A DNA stretch of 64,000 nt from Pseudonocardia nematodicida (GTDB lineage Bacteria > Actinomycetota > Actinomycetes > Mycobacteriales > Pseudonocardiaceae): NCBI RefSeq assembly GCF_040105385.1, contig NZ_JBEDNQ010000001.1:1-64000 (forward strand), in the 5' to 3' direction. The notes under the pieces are model-generated. The model did not search any database. It was not told the DNA's origin and saw only the letters and a program-made list of their open reading frames with translations. This document shows positions 42,622 to 50,604 of this stretch, piece by piece. Every line of letters starts with the position of its first letter. Position 1 is the stretch's first letter. Position numbers and translations under genes: made by a program.

Positions 42622-43569
42622 ATGGCTGAGGTCCTGGTTCTCGTCGACCACGTCGACGGTGAGATCAAGAAGACCACCTACGAGCTGCTGACCGCCGCCC
42701 GCGCGCTGGGCGAGCCGTCGGCGGTGGTCGTCGGTGCCGCGGGCACCGCCGACAAGCTGGCCGCCGGGCTGGCCGAGCACGGCGCCGAGAAGATCTACGC
42801 CGCGGAGACCGACTCCACCGACTTCCTCTCCCCGGAGACCTCGGTGCTCGAGTCGCTGGTCGGGTCGGCGAGCCCGGCGGCGGTGCTGGTCGCCGCGACC
42901 GGAAACGGCAAGGAGGTCGCCGGCCGGCTGGCCGTGCGGACGAACTCCGGGCTGCTGTCCGACGTCGTCGGCGTGACCGCGGACGGCGCGCAGCACTCGA
43001 TCTTCGGTGGGGCCTACACCGCCGAGTCGAAGGCCACCACGGCGCTGTCGGTCATCACCGTGCGCCCGGGTGCGATCGACGTCGAGGCGACCGCGGGCGC
43101 GGGTGCCCGGGAGAGCGTCGAGGTCCCGGCCTCGACCGGCCGCGCGGCCACGGTCACCGGCCGCGAGCCGATCACCGGCGGGGAGCGCCCGGAGCTGACC
43201 GAGGCGACCGTGATCGTCTCCGGTGGGCGTGGTGTCGGGTCGGCCGACGACTTCACCGTCGTCGAGGGCCTGGCCGACTCGCTCGGCGCGGCCGTGGGCG
43301 CCTCGCGCGCCGCGGTGGACTCCGGCTACTACCCGCCGCAGTTCCAGGTCGGGCAGACCGGCAAGTCCGTCTCGCCGCAGCTCTACATCGCGCTCGGGAT
43401 CTCGGGTGCGATCCAGCACCGGGCCGGGATGCAGACCTCGAAGACGATCGTCGCGGTGAACAAGGACGAGGAGGCGCCGATCTTCGAGATCGCCGACTAC
43501 GGCATCGTCGGCGACCTGTTCAAGGTTGCCCCGCAGCTGCAGGAGGAGGTCGCCAAGCGCAAGGGCTGA
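42622..43569 (+). CDS. etfA: electron transfer flavoprotein subunit alpha
   Basis: 315 residues. The N-terminal domain pairs with EtfB. The C-terminal FAD-binding domain has the signature GASRAAVDSGYYPPQFQVGQTG and LYIALGISGAIQHRAGMQTS, followed by IVAVNKDEEAPIFEIADYGIVGD. The complex serves acyl-CoA dehydrogenation. GGAGAGA precedes the ATG by about nine bases. A perfect hairpin after the stop ends the operon. Confidence 0.96.
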   Translation: MAEVLVLVDHVDGEIKKTTYELLTAARALGEPSAVVVGAAGTADKLAAGLAEHGAEKIYAAETDSTDFLSPETSVLESLVGSASPAAVLVAATGNGKEVAGRLAVRTNSGLLSDVVGVTADGAQHSIFGGAYTAESKATTALSVITVRPGAIDVEATAGAGARESVEVPASTGRAATVTGREPITGGERPELTEATVIVSGGRGVGSADDFTVVEGLADSLGAAVGASRAAVDSGYYPPQFQVGQTGKSVSPQLYIALGISGAIQHRAGMQTSKTIVAVNKDEEAPIFEIADYGIVGDLFKVAPQLQEEVAKRKG

Positions 43570-43590
43570 GCCCTTCCGCTCCGGTTCCCC

Positions 43591-43628
43591 CGACGACGCC
43601 CGGGTGCACCCGCACCCGGGCGTCGTCG
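43591..43628 (+). terminator. perfect 17-bp hairpin after etfA
   Basis: Arms CGACGACGCCCGGGTGC and GCACCCGGGCGTCGTCG pair perfectly around the loop ACCC, 22 bases after the etfA stop, followed by a short TGTGT. This is a typical GC-rich actinobacterial terminator. Confidence 0.75.
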
Positions 43629-43755
43629 TGTGTCACGGGGCCGTTCACCCGCTCTCACCTGCAGCGACACCTGAGGGGAGCCGTTCACGTGCCCGCCACC
43701 GCCGGGATGGCGCGGCGCGGGCGCGGCGTCGGATGCGGCCGGTAGCAAGACCGCC

Positions 43756-44568
43756 GTGACCCAGACGGCCGTGACCCAGACCCAGGTGATCGTCTCGACC
43801 CCCGATACCGCCGCGACGCGGTACTCGCTGCTGCTCACCACCGACGCCGACGACGTCGCCGCCGCCCGGGCCCTGCGGTACCGGGTGTTCGCCGGCGAGC
43901 TCGGCGCCCGCCTCGACACACCGGTGCCCGGCCTGGACGTCGACCGTTTCGACGCGTTCTGCGACCACCTCGTGGTCCGCGAGGACGGAAGCGGCGAGAT
44001 CGTCGGCACCTACCGGATGCTGCCGCCGGACCGGGCCCGCGAGGCTGGCGGCCTCTACTCCGACGGCGAGTTCGACCTCTCCCGTCTCGACCCGCTGCGC
44101 CGCTCGCTGGTGGAGACCGGCCGCTCCTGCGTGCACCCCGACCACCGGGCCGGCGCCGTCGTCGCGCTGGTGTGGGCCGGGATCGCCCGCTACATGCTGC
44201 TCACCGGGAACCGCTGGCTCGTCGGCTGCGCCAGCGTCCCGCTCGCCGACGGCGGGGTGACCGCCGCGGCGGTCTGGGACCGCGTCGCCGCCGGGCACCT
44301 CGCGCCGGAGGAGTACCGGACCGTGCCGCACCGGCTGTGGGACCCGGCGGCCGCGCCGCGGCACCGGACGTCGCCGATGCCGCCGCTGCTGCGCGGTTAC
44401 CTGCGCCTCGGCGCGTGGGTGTGCGGGCTGCCCGCGCACGACCCGGACTTCGGCGTCGCCGACTTCCCGGTGCTGCTGGGGATGGACCACATGGATCCCC
44501 GCTACTCGAGGTTCTTCCTCGGGGACTCCGCCGACGTGGGGCGGGCGGGCACCGGGCGGTCGGTGTGA
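43756..44568 (+). CDS. GNAT acyltransferase, OlsB-like (Rv3027c-like)
   Basis: 270 residues of the Acetyltransf_5 family, which includes OlsB (ornithine N-acyltransferase using acyl-ACP) and acyl-homoserine-lactone-synthase-like folds. The signature is ARALRYRVFAGELGARLD, FDAFCDHLVVRE, IVGTYRMLPP and ETGRSCVHPDHR. It would form an N-acyl amino acid. It overlaps the downstream acyltransferase gene by four bases (GTGA), as expected for an OlsB-OlsA pair. GTG at 43756; a second in-frame GTG lies six codons on. Confidence 0.85.
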   Translation: MTQTAVTQTQVIVSTPDTAATRYSLLLTTDADDVAAARALRYRVFAGELGARLDTPVPGLDVDRFDAFCDHLVVREDGSGEIVGTYRMLPPDRAREAGGLYSDGEFDLSRLDPLRRSLVETGRSCVHPDHRAGAVVALVWAGIARYMLLTGNRWLVGCASVPLADGGVTAAAVWDRVAAGHLAPEEYRTVPHRLWDPAAAPRHRTSPMPPLLRGYLRLGAWVCGLPAHDPDFGVADFPVLLGMDHMDPRYSRFFLGDSADVGRAGTGRSV

Positions 44569-45572
44569 CGCTCGCGGCCGGGCCGGAGCGGGAGGCCGGA
44601 CCGGCGGCGCGTCCGGCGCCCTCTGCTCTGCGCACCCCGACGCGCCACCCCGGCCGACCGGCTCGCATCCCGCCCGCTCCGGCGGGTCCTCCTGGCGAGG
44701 TCCGGCGCGGGGGGATCGGGCACCCGACGCACCCGACGGTGCTCCCGGCGTCGCACCGCCCCGGCGGACCCTGGGCCGCCTGGTCGCCGTGCACACCCGA
44801 CGAGTGCCTGCCCCCGCCGGTCCCCGGCGGCACCTGGCGGCTGGTCCGGCGCACGGCCGCGCTGCTCGCCGTCCTGGCCGTCGCGATCCTGACGATCCCG
44901 GTCGGAACACTCGCCGGTCCCCGGGTGAGCGGCCCGCTGCTGCGCGCCCTGCACCGCGCGGTGCTGCGTGCCGCGGGTGTGCGCCTGGTGGTGCGCGGCG
45001 GCGGGCTCGCCCCCGGCGACGGCCGCGGCGCGCTCGTCGTCGCCGACCACACGTCCTGGATCGACATCCCCGCCCTCGGCGCGGTCGGCCCGGTCACGAT
45101 GCTCGCCAAGCGCGAGGTCCGGGACTGGCCGCTGATCGGGCCGCTCGCCGGGCGCGTCGGGACGCTGTTCGTGCACCGCGAAGGGCTGTCCCGGCTGCCC
45201 GGCACGGTCGCGGCGACCGCGCAGGCGTTGCGACGCGGCGCGCTCGTCGGCGTCTTCCCGGAGGCCACCACCTGGTGCGGGGCCGTGGGCGGGGACTACC
45301 GGCGCGCGCCGTTCCAGGCCGCGATCGACGCCGGCGCCCCGGTCCGGCCGGTGACCGTCACGCTCACCACCCCGGACGGACGCCCGACGACCGCCGCCGC
45401 GTTCGTCGGTGCCCAGACGCTGGCCGACACCGTCGGACGGGTCGCGCGGCTGCCCGGGCTGGTGTGCGAGGTGCGGGTCGGTGGGCTGATCGAGCCCGGC
45501 GACGACGACCGGCGCACCCTGGCCCGCCGCGCCCGCCACCGGGTACGGCGGGGCGATACCGTACATACGTGA
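44565..45572 (+). CDS. PlsC-type acyltransferase, OlsA-like (Rv3026c-like)
   Basis: 335 residues. The catalytic HX4D motif is DHTSWID, the glycerolipid-acceptor motif is FVHREGLSRLPG, and GVFPEATTWCG is block III. A membrane segment (LLAVLAVAILTIPVGTLAG) precedes the domain. The N-terminal 95 residues are Pro/Arg-rich with CTPDECLPPP, unlike E. coli PlsC but seen in the actinobacterial homologues. It adds the second acyl chain to a lyso-lipid, here perhaps the acyl-amino acid made by the previous gene. Start overlaps the GNAT stop; an internal start is possible. Confidence 0.85.
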   Translation: MTLAAGPEREAGPAARPAPSALRTPTRHPGRPARIPPAPAGPPGEVRRGGIGHPTHPTVLPASHRPGGPWAAWSPCTPDECLPPPVPGGTWRLVRRTAALLAVLAVAILTIPVGTLAGPRVSGPLLRALHRAVLRAAGVRLVVRGGGLAPGDGRGALVVADHTSWIDIPALGAVGPVTMLAKREVRDWPLIGPLAGRVGTLFVHREGLSRLPGTVAATAQALRRGALVGVFPEATTWCGAVGGDYRRAPFQAAIDAGAPVRPVTVTLTTPDGRPTTAAAFVGAQTLADTVGRVARLPGLVCEVRVGGLIEPGDDDRRTLARRARHRVRRGDTVHT

Positions 45573-45799
45573 CGAACTGGCTCAGGACGATCGTCGGCAA
45601 CCGGGCGTCCCGGATCGCGGTCATGCTGGTCGCCCTGGCGTTCCTCGGCGCGTTCGCGCTCCTGGAGTCCGCCGAGCTGGTGACCCGCGGTCCGGCAGTC
45701 GCGACCGTCGGCGTCGTGCTGTTCGTGCTCGTCGCACTGCCGGTGGGCCTCGCGGTGGGACGGCGGGCGGACCGGGCGCTCGGACGGGATCACCGGTAG
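45569..45799 (+). CDS. small two-helix membrane protein, unknown
   Basis: 76 residues. Two hydrophobic segments (about 17-32 and 43-63), a basic N terminus and a basic C-terminal tail, so both ends are probably cytoplasmic. GTG overlaps the stop of the acyltransferase gene (GTGA), indicating a third coupled member of this operon. No family is recognised. Confidence 0.7.
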   Translation: MTNWLRTIVGNRASRIAVMLVALAFLGAFALLESAELVTRGPAVATVGVVLFVLVALPVGLAVGRRADRALGRDHR

Positions 45800-45855
45800 C
45801 CGGCCGGACGGGCACGCGTCCCGGTACCCCGGCCGGGGGATTACCCTGGAGCACG

Positions 45856-47064
45856 ATGACGTACCTGGACCACGCGGCGACCACACCGATGCTGCCTGCC
45901 GCCGTCGCCGCCATGAGCGACGCGCTCGGCCGCACCGGTAACGCGTCGTCGCTGCACTCGTCGGGCCGCCGGGCCCGCCGCGAGGTCGAGGAGAGCCGCG
46001 AGCGGATCGCCGAGTCGGTCGGCGCGCGCCCGTCCGAGGTCGTGTTCACCACCGGCGGCACCGAGAGCGACAACCTCGCCGTCAAGGGCCTGTACTGGGC
46101 CCGCCGGGCCGCCGACCCGCGTCGCACCCGGGTCCTGGTGTCCGCCGTCGAACACCACGCCGTGATCGACGCCGCCGATTGGACGGCCGAGCACGAGGGC
46201 GCCCGCGTCCGGCTCCTCGAGGTGGACGGGGCCGGCCGGGTCTCCCCGGAGGCGCTGCGCGCCGCGCTCGCCGAGGACCCGGACGCCAACGCCGTCGTCT
46301 CGGTGATGTGGGCGAACAACGAGGTCGGCACGGTCAACCCGGTGCGCGAGCTCGCGGAGGTCTCGCACGAGTTCGGCGTGCCGTTCCACACCGACGCCGT
46401 GCAGGCCGTCGGGATCCTCGACGTCGACTTCGCCGCCTCCGGCGCCGACGCCCTGACCCTGACCGGGCACAAGCTCGGCGGACCCTACGGCGCGGGCGTG
46501 CTGCTGCTGGGCCGCGACGTCGAGTGCACCCCGCTGCTGCACGGCGGCGGCCAGGAGCGCGACGTCCGCTCCGGCACCCTCGACGTCCCGTCGCTGGTCG
46601 GGCTCGCCGCCGCCGTCGCCGAGTCGGTCGCGGCCGCGCCCCGCCGCCGCGTGGCGCTGGCCGGGCTGCGCGACGAGCTGGTCCGCGCCGTCCTGACCGA
46701 GGTGCCCGACGCCGTCGTCAACGGGGACGCGCTCGACGCACAGGTGGACGGCGGCCCCGGCCGGCTCCCCGGCAACGCGCACCTGTCGTTCCCCGGTTGC
46801 GAGGGCGACAGCCTGCTGATGCTGCTCGACGCGCAGGGCATCGACTGCTCCACCGGCTCGGCCTGCACGGCCGGCGTCGCGCAGCCCAGCCACGTGCTGC
46901 TCGCGATGGGCGCCGACGAGTCCACCGCCCGCGGCTCGCTGCGGTTCTCGCTGGGGCACACCAGTACCCGCGACGACGTGCGCGCCTTGACCGAGGCGAT
47001 CGGCTCGGTCGTCGAGCGGGCGCGTCGCGCCGGGCGCCGCGCCCCGGCCGCCGTGACGGGCTGA
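45856..47064 (+). CDS. iscS: cysteine desulfurase, IscS/NifS class
   Basis: 402 residues. A PLP enzyme that takes sulfur from cysteine to a persulfide on its own Cys for tRNA thiolation and Fe-S cluster assembly. Features: the opening YLDHAATTPMLP, NEVGTVNP, HTDAVQAVG, PLP-binding Lys in TLTGHKLGGPYGAG, and catalytic Cys in STGSACTAGVAQPSH. It is followed after three bases by mnmA, its sulfur acceptor system, in the order found in mycobacteria (Rv3025c-Rv3024c). Confidence 0.96.
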   Translation: MTYLDHAATTPMLPAAVAAMSDALGRTGNASSLHSSGRRARREVEESRERIAESVGARPSEVVFTTGGTESDNLAVKGLYWARRAADPRRTRVLVSAVEHHAVIDAADWTAEHEGARVRLLEVDGAGRVSPEALRAALAEDPDANAVVSVMWANNEVGTVNPVRELAEVSHEFGVPFHTDAVQAVGILDVDFAASGADALTLTGHKLGGPYGAGVLLLGRDVECTPLLHGGGQERDVRSGTLDVPSLVGLAAAVAESVAAAPRRRVALAGLRDELVRAVLTEVPDAVVNGDALDAQVDGGPGRLPGNAHLSFPGCEGDSLLMLLDAQGIDCSTGSACTAGVAQPSHVLLAMGADESTARGSLRFSLGHTSTRDDVRALTEAIGSVVERARRAGRRAPAAVTG

Positions 47065-47067
47065 GCC

Positions 47068-48147
47068 GTGCGGGTCCTCGCAGCGATGAGCGGAGGGGTG
47101 GACTCCGCGGTCGCCGCCGCCCGGGCCGTCGCGGCCGGGCACGACGTCGTCGGCGTGCACCTGGCGCTGTCCCGGACCCGGGACGCGATGCGCTCCGGTT
47201 CCCGCGGCTGCTGCTCCAAGGAGGACGCCGGCGACGCGGCCCGCGCCGCCGATGTGCTCGGCATCCCCTACTACGTCTGGGACCTCTCCGAGGAGTTCGC
47301 CCGGGACGTCGTCGACGACTTCGTGGACGCCTACGCCGCCGGCGAGACGCCGAACCCCTGCCTGCGGTGCAACGAGAAGATCAAGTTCGCGGCGGTGCTG
47401 GACCGCGCGCTCGCGCTGGGCTTCGACGCCGTCTGCACCGGCCACTACGCCCGGCTGGACGCCTCGGTCCCGGCGTTGCGGCGCGCCGTCGACGACGGCA
47501 AGGACCAGTCCTACGTGCTCGCCGTGCTGCGCGCCGACCAGCTCCGGCACGCGATGTTCCCGGTCGGTGACACGCCGAAGCCGGAGATCCGCGCCGAGGC
47601 CGAGCGGCTCGGGCTCCGCGTCGCCGGCAAGCCGGACAGCCATGACATCTGCTTCATCCCGACCGGCGACACCCAGGGGTTCCTGGCCGAGCGTCTCGGG
47701 TCGCGGCCCGGGTCCATGGTCGACTCCTCGGGCGAGGTGCTCGGGACGCACGACGGCGTGCACGGGTTCACCGTCGGCCAGCGCAAGGGCCTCGGCATCG
47801 ACCGCCCCGCCGCCGACGGCCGTCCCCGCTACGTGCTGGGGATCGAGCCGGTGAGCGGCACCGTCCGGGTCGGGCCGGAGGCCTCGCTGGACGTGTCCGC
47901 GATCTCCGCCCGGAGTCCGGTGTGGACGTCCGGGGTGGCGCCGTCCGAGGCGTTCGCCTGCGTCGTGCAGGTGCGGGCGCACGGCGGGACCGCGCCGGCG
48001 TCGGTGACCCCGTCCGGCGACGGCGTCGAGGTGGCGCTGGCGGAGCCGCTGCGGGGGGTCGCGCCGGGTCAGGCCGTCGCGTTCTACCGGCCCGACGACG
48101 ACGGCGACCGGGTCCTCGGGTCGGCGACGATCACCGCCACCGCCTGA
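47068..48147 (+). CDS. mnmA: tRNA-specific 2-thiouridylase MnmA
   Basis: 359 residues. Adds sulfur to U34 of Lys, Glu and Gln tRNAs, using ATP and the persulfide from the desulfurase. The PP-loop is MSGGVDSAVAA; the paired active-site Cys are in NPCLRCNEKIKF and DSHDICFIPTGD; GKDQSYVL contacts the tRNA. The GTG at 47068 sits three bases after the iscS stop. The 3' end lies inside a 14-bp tandem repeat that repeats the stop codon. Confidence 0.96.
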   Translation: MRVLAAMSGGVDSAVAAARAVAAGHDVVGVHLALSRTRDAMRSGSRGCCSKEDAGDAARAADVLGIPYYVWDLSEEFARDVVDDFVDAYAAGETPNPCLRCNEKIKFAAVLDRALALGFDAVCTGHYARLDASVPALRRAVDDGKDQSYVLAVLRADQLRHAMFPVGDTPKPEIRAEAERLGLRVAGKPDSHDICFIPTGDTQGFLAERLGSRPGSMVDSSGEVLGTHDGVHGFTVGQRKGLGIDRPAADGRPRYVLGIEPVSGTVRVGPEASLDVSAISARSPVWTSGVAPSEAFACVVQVRAHGGTAPASVTPSGDGVEVALAEPLRGVAPGQAVAFYRPDDDGDRVLGSATITATA

Positions 48148-48175
48148 CCGCCACCGCCTGACCGTCACCGCCCGA
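48134..48175 (+). repeat. 14-bp tandem repeat across the mnmA stop
   Basis: CCGCCACCGCCTGA occurs at 48134-48147 and 48148-48161, followed by the variant CCGTCACCGCCCGA at 48162-48175. The first copy ends with the mnmA stop codon, so copies two and three are outside the gene. Confidence 0.8.
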
Positions 48176-48177
48176 CC

Positions 48178-48210
48178 TCGCCGAGATCTCGCGACGTGCG
48201 GCCTCGGCGA
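48178..48210 (+). terminator. weak hairpin downstream of mnmA
   Basis: TCGCCGAG (48178-48185) and CTCGGCGA (48203-48210) are perfectly complementary with a 17-base loop. It may end the iscS-mnmA message; the stem is short and has no T-run. Confidence 0.35.
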
Positions 48211-48248
48211 TGGACCACCCGCCCCGGGCGCCTTCCTCCGCAGAAAAG

Positions 48249-48294
48249 AGAGCACTGCTCTTGCCATTCGTCCGCATTGAGTGAACACTGCTCT
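48249..48294. promoter_or_regulatory. paired TetR-type operator candidates
   Basis: AGAGCAcTGCTCT (48249-48261) is a perfect 6+1+6 palindrome. GAACAcTGCTC (48284-48294) is a second, one-mismatch copy; the sites share CACTGCTCT. They flank the region where the promoter of the reductase gene at 48296 should be. The symmetry and length are typical of TetR-family sites, but no TetR gene is adjacent. Confidence 0.5.
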
Positions 48295-48295
48295 C

Positions 48296-48763
48296 ATGAC
48301 GAATCAGCGCTCTGACAAGCACTACCTCGCACCCGGACGACTCACCCGGTACCTGATGAACCCGCTGGTCGCGGGCCTGACCCGGCTCGGGGTCCCGCTG
48401 GCCGGATCCGCGGTCCTCGGCGTCCGCGGCCGTCGTTCCGGCGAGATCCGGACCACCCCGGTCAACCCGCTCCGGCACGACGGCGCCCGCTACCTCGTCG
48501 CCGCGCGGGGCAACACCCAGTGGGTGCGCAACCTGCGCGCCGCCGGCGAGGCCGAGCTGACGGTCGGCCGCCGCACCGAGACCGTCACCGCGACCGAGCT
48601 GACCGACGACGCCCGGGTCGTCCCGGTCCTGCGGGCCTACCTGCGGAAGTGGGCGTGGGAGGTCGGCGCCTTCTTCGAGGGGGTCGACGCGAGCTCGTCC
48701 GACGCCGAGCTGGCCGCCGAGGCGCGCCGGCACCCGGTGTTCCTGCTGTCGCCGGAAGCGTGA
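48296..48763 (+). CDS. Ddn-like F420-dependent (deazaflavin) oxidoreductase
   Basis: 155 residues of the nitroreductase/deazaflavin-dependent split-barrel family related to Rv3547 (Ddn). Characteristic are AVLGVRGRRSGEIRTTPVNPL, the YLVAARGNTQWVRNLRAAGEAEL stretch that binds F420, and a C-terminal VPVLRAYLRKW. It probably reduces a quinone or xenobiotic with F420H2. An ATG at 48296 or a GTG 15 bases earlier could be the start. Paired palindromes upstream suggest repression by a TetR-type regulator encoded elsewhere. Confidence 0.87.
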   Translation: MTNQRSDKHYLAPGRLTRYLMNPLVAGLTRLGVPLAGSAVLGVRGRRSGEIRTTPVNPLRHDGARYLVAARGNTQWVRNLRAAGEAELTVGRRTETVTATELTDDARVVPVLRAYLRKWAWEVGAFFEGVDASSSDAELAAEARRHPVFLLSPEA

Positions 48764-48804
48764 CCGGACTGTCGCGTTCGAGTTCGCGATGGAAAGGTGT
48801 CGGT

Positions 48805-49263
48805 GTGGATCACCGGCACTACCGCGCTCCCGGCCGGCTCTCCCGGATGCTGAACCCGCTGGTCGTCGCGCTCGTGCAACGGGGACGGCTGCCCGGTGCG
48901 ACAGCGGTGCTCGCCGTCCCCGGCCGGGTCAGCGGACGTGAGCGCACCGTCCCGCTCACCCCGGTCACGGTCGGGGGCCGCCGCTACCTCATCTCCCCAC
49001 GCGGGGAGACCGACTGGGTCCTGAACCTGCGCGCCGCGGGTGGGCGCGCCGAGCTCCGCGCGGGGGCGGTGACCGATCCGGTGCTCGCGATGGAGCAGTC
49101 CCCGGTCACCGCCGTCCCGGTGCTGCGCGCCTACCTGGACGGCCTCGGCCGGAGCGCCGGACTGCTGTTCGACGACATCGGCCCCGGATCGTCCGACGCC
49201 GAGATCACGGCGGCCGCGCACCGGCACCCGGTGTTCGAGCTGTGCGCGCCCCGGGCTGGCTGA
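48805..49263 (+). CDS. Ddn-like F420-dependent oxidoreductase (second copy)
   Basis: 152 residues, a paralogue of the preceding gene: VPGRVSGRERTVPLTPV, YLISPRGETDWVLNLRAAGG and VPVLRAYLDGLG align with its motifs. GGAAAGG precedes the GTG. The two genes are 41 bp apart and likely co-transcribed, so this one may also respond to the upstream operator sites. The different middle suggests a different substrate. Confidence 0.86.
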   Translation: MDHRHYRAPGRLSRMLNPLVVALVQRGRLPGATAVLAVPGRVSGRERTVPLTPVTVGGRRYLISPRGETDWVLNLRAAGGRAELRAGAVTDPVLAMEQSPVTAVPVLRAYLDGLGRSAGLLFDDIGPGSSDAEITAAAHRHPVFELCAPRAG

Positions 49264-49331
49264 ACCGCCGATCGAGGCCGGACATCGGGGCGCCGCGGCG
49301 TCGCCGAGGCGGCGCGGGGAGACTGGGCCGC

Positions 49332-50519
49332 GTGAGTTCCGACCACGACGCCGACCCGCTGGCCGCCGCCCTCGCCGCCGCCGGGCTGGGCGACGTCCGC
49401 CCCGGCGAGAGCCGGCCGCCCGAGCCCCGCATCGAGGTCGTGGACACCGCCCCCGACCCGGACCCCGGCCCGCGCGAGCTGTGGCCCGAGGGGATCGGCA
49501 CCGGCGCCGGATCGCTGCCGGGGGCCGACCCCCGGGAAGCCGCCGCGCTGGTGACGGGGGAGACCCCCGAGTTCCCGGCGCTGCCCGAGCTGCCGCACCG
49601 CAGCGTCGGCGCCGACATGATCGGCCGCACGGCCGGGCTGCTGGTGGACCTGGCGGTGGAGGTCGTCCCGACCGGCTGGCGGGTCACCCCGCGGACCGGC
49701 CGGGACCTGCGGCGCGCCCGCGACCTGATGTCGGCGGACCTCGACGCGTTCGACGACGCCTGCGACCGCACCCGCCCGGGCTGGGTCAAGATCGCTGTCG
49801 CCGGGCCGTGGACGCTCGCCGCGTCCGTCGAGCTGGCGTCCGGGCACCGGGTGCTCACCGACCACGGGGCCGTCCGCGAGTTCGCGGCCAGCCTGGCCGA
49901 AGGGCTCCGCGAGCACGTCGCGGAGGTCGCCGAGCGGACCGGCGCGCGGGTCGTCGTGCAGCTCGACGAGCCCGGGCTGCCCGCGGTGATCGCCGGGTCG
50001 CTGCCGACGGCGTCGGGCTACGGGACGGTGCGCGCGGTCCGCGCCCCGGACGCGCAGGACACCCTGCGGGAGCTGATCGCCGGGATCGACGCGCCGGTCG
50101 TCGTGCACTGCTGTGCGGACGTCCCCCCGATCCGGCTGCTGGCCGGGGCGGGCGCCGCGGCCGTCGGGATCGACGCGACCCGGCCCGCCTTCACCGGCGC
50201 CACCGCGCGGGTCGAGGCGCTCGACGCGATCGGCGAGACCTGGGACAGCGGCGTCCCGCTGCTGCTCGGCCTGCTCCCGGGCACCGCGCCGCGCCGGGAG
50301 CCGGCGATCGCCGACCTCGCCCGCACCGGCTACGACCTCGCCGACCGGCTCGGCTTCGATCGTCGCCGGCTCGCCCGGCTCGCCGTGCCCACGCCGGCCT
50401 GCGGCCTGGCCGGCGCCACCCCCGACTGGGCCCGCCGCGCGCTGGCCCTGAGCCGGGAGCTCGGCAAGGCGTTCGCCGACCCGGACGAGGTGCCCGCCGG
50501 GGGTGCCGGTCCGGCCTGA
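49332..50519 (+). CDS. cobalamin-independent methionine-synthase-family protein (Rv3015c-like)
   Basis: 395 residues, corresponding to the catalytic C-terminal domain of MetE without the N-terminal half. Zinc-binding residues are seen in VVVHCCADVP (His, Cys) and PTPACGLAGATPDWA (Cys), with VQLDEPGLPAV as the methionine-site strand. The first 50 residues are acidic and Pro-rich. Function is not proven for such stand-alone proteins. In mycobacteria and relatives the homologue precedes ligA and gatC; here it is followed by an unrelated catabolic gene set, marking a synteny break. Confidence 0.85.
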   Translation: MSSDHDADPLAAALAAAGLGDVRPGESRPPEPRIEVVDTAPDPDPGPRELWPEGIGTGAGSLPGADPREAAALVTGETPEFPALPELPHRSVGADMIGRTAGLLVDLAVEVVPTGWRVTPRTGRDLRRARDLMSADLDAFDDACDRTRPGWVKIAVAGPWTLAASVELASGHRVLTDHGAVREFAASLAEGLREHVAEVAERTGARVVVQLDEPGLPAVIAGSLPTASGYGTVRAVRAPDAQDTLRELIAGIDAPVVVHCCADVPPIRLLAGAGAAAVGIDATRPAFTGATARVEALDAIGETWDSGVPLLLGLLPGTAPRREPAIADLARTGYDLADRLGFDRRRLARLAVPTPACGLAGATPDWARRALALSRELGKAFADPDEVPAGGAGPA

Positions 50520-50536
50520 ACCGGCTCCCCCGGCCG

Positions 50537-50604
50537 TCAGCGGCTGCGGTCGATCAGCGGCTGCGGGCGATCAGCGGCTGCGGTCGATCAGCGGCTGTGG
50601 TCGT
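50537..50604. repeat. four 17-bp tandem repeats at the 3' end of the hydroxyacyl-CoA dehydrogenase gene
   Basis: The unit TCAGCGGCTGCGGTCGA is at 50537, 50554, 50571 and 50588, with one substitution in copy 2 and two in copy 4. Copy 4 includes the stop and last codons of the leftward gene; the others lie in the 68-bp gap and each repeat its stop triplet. Confidence 0.85.

Noticed and set aside
50537..50604. Four repeats looked at as a possible CRISPR array
   Set aside because: The units are 17 bp, directly adjacent with no spacers, and no cas genes are present. It is a simple tandem repeat.
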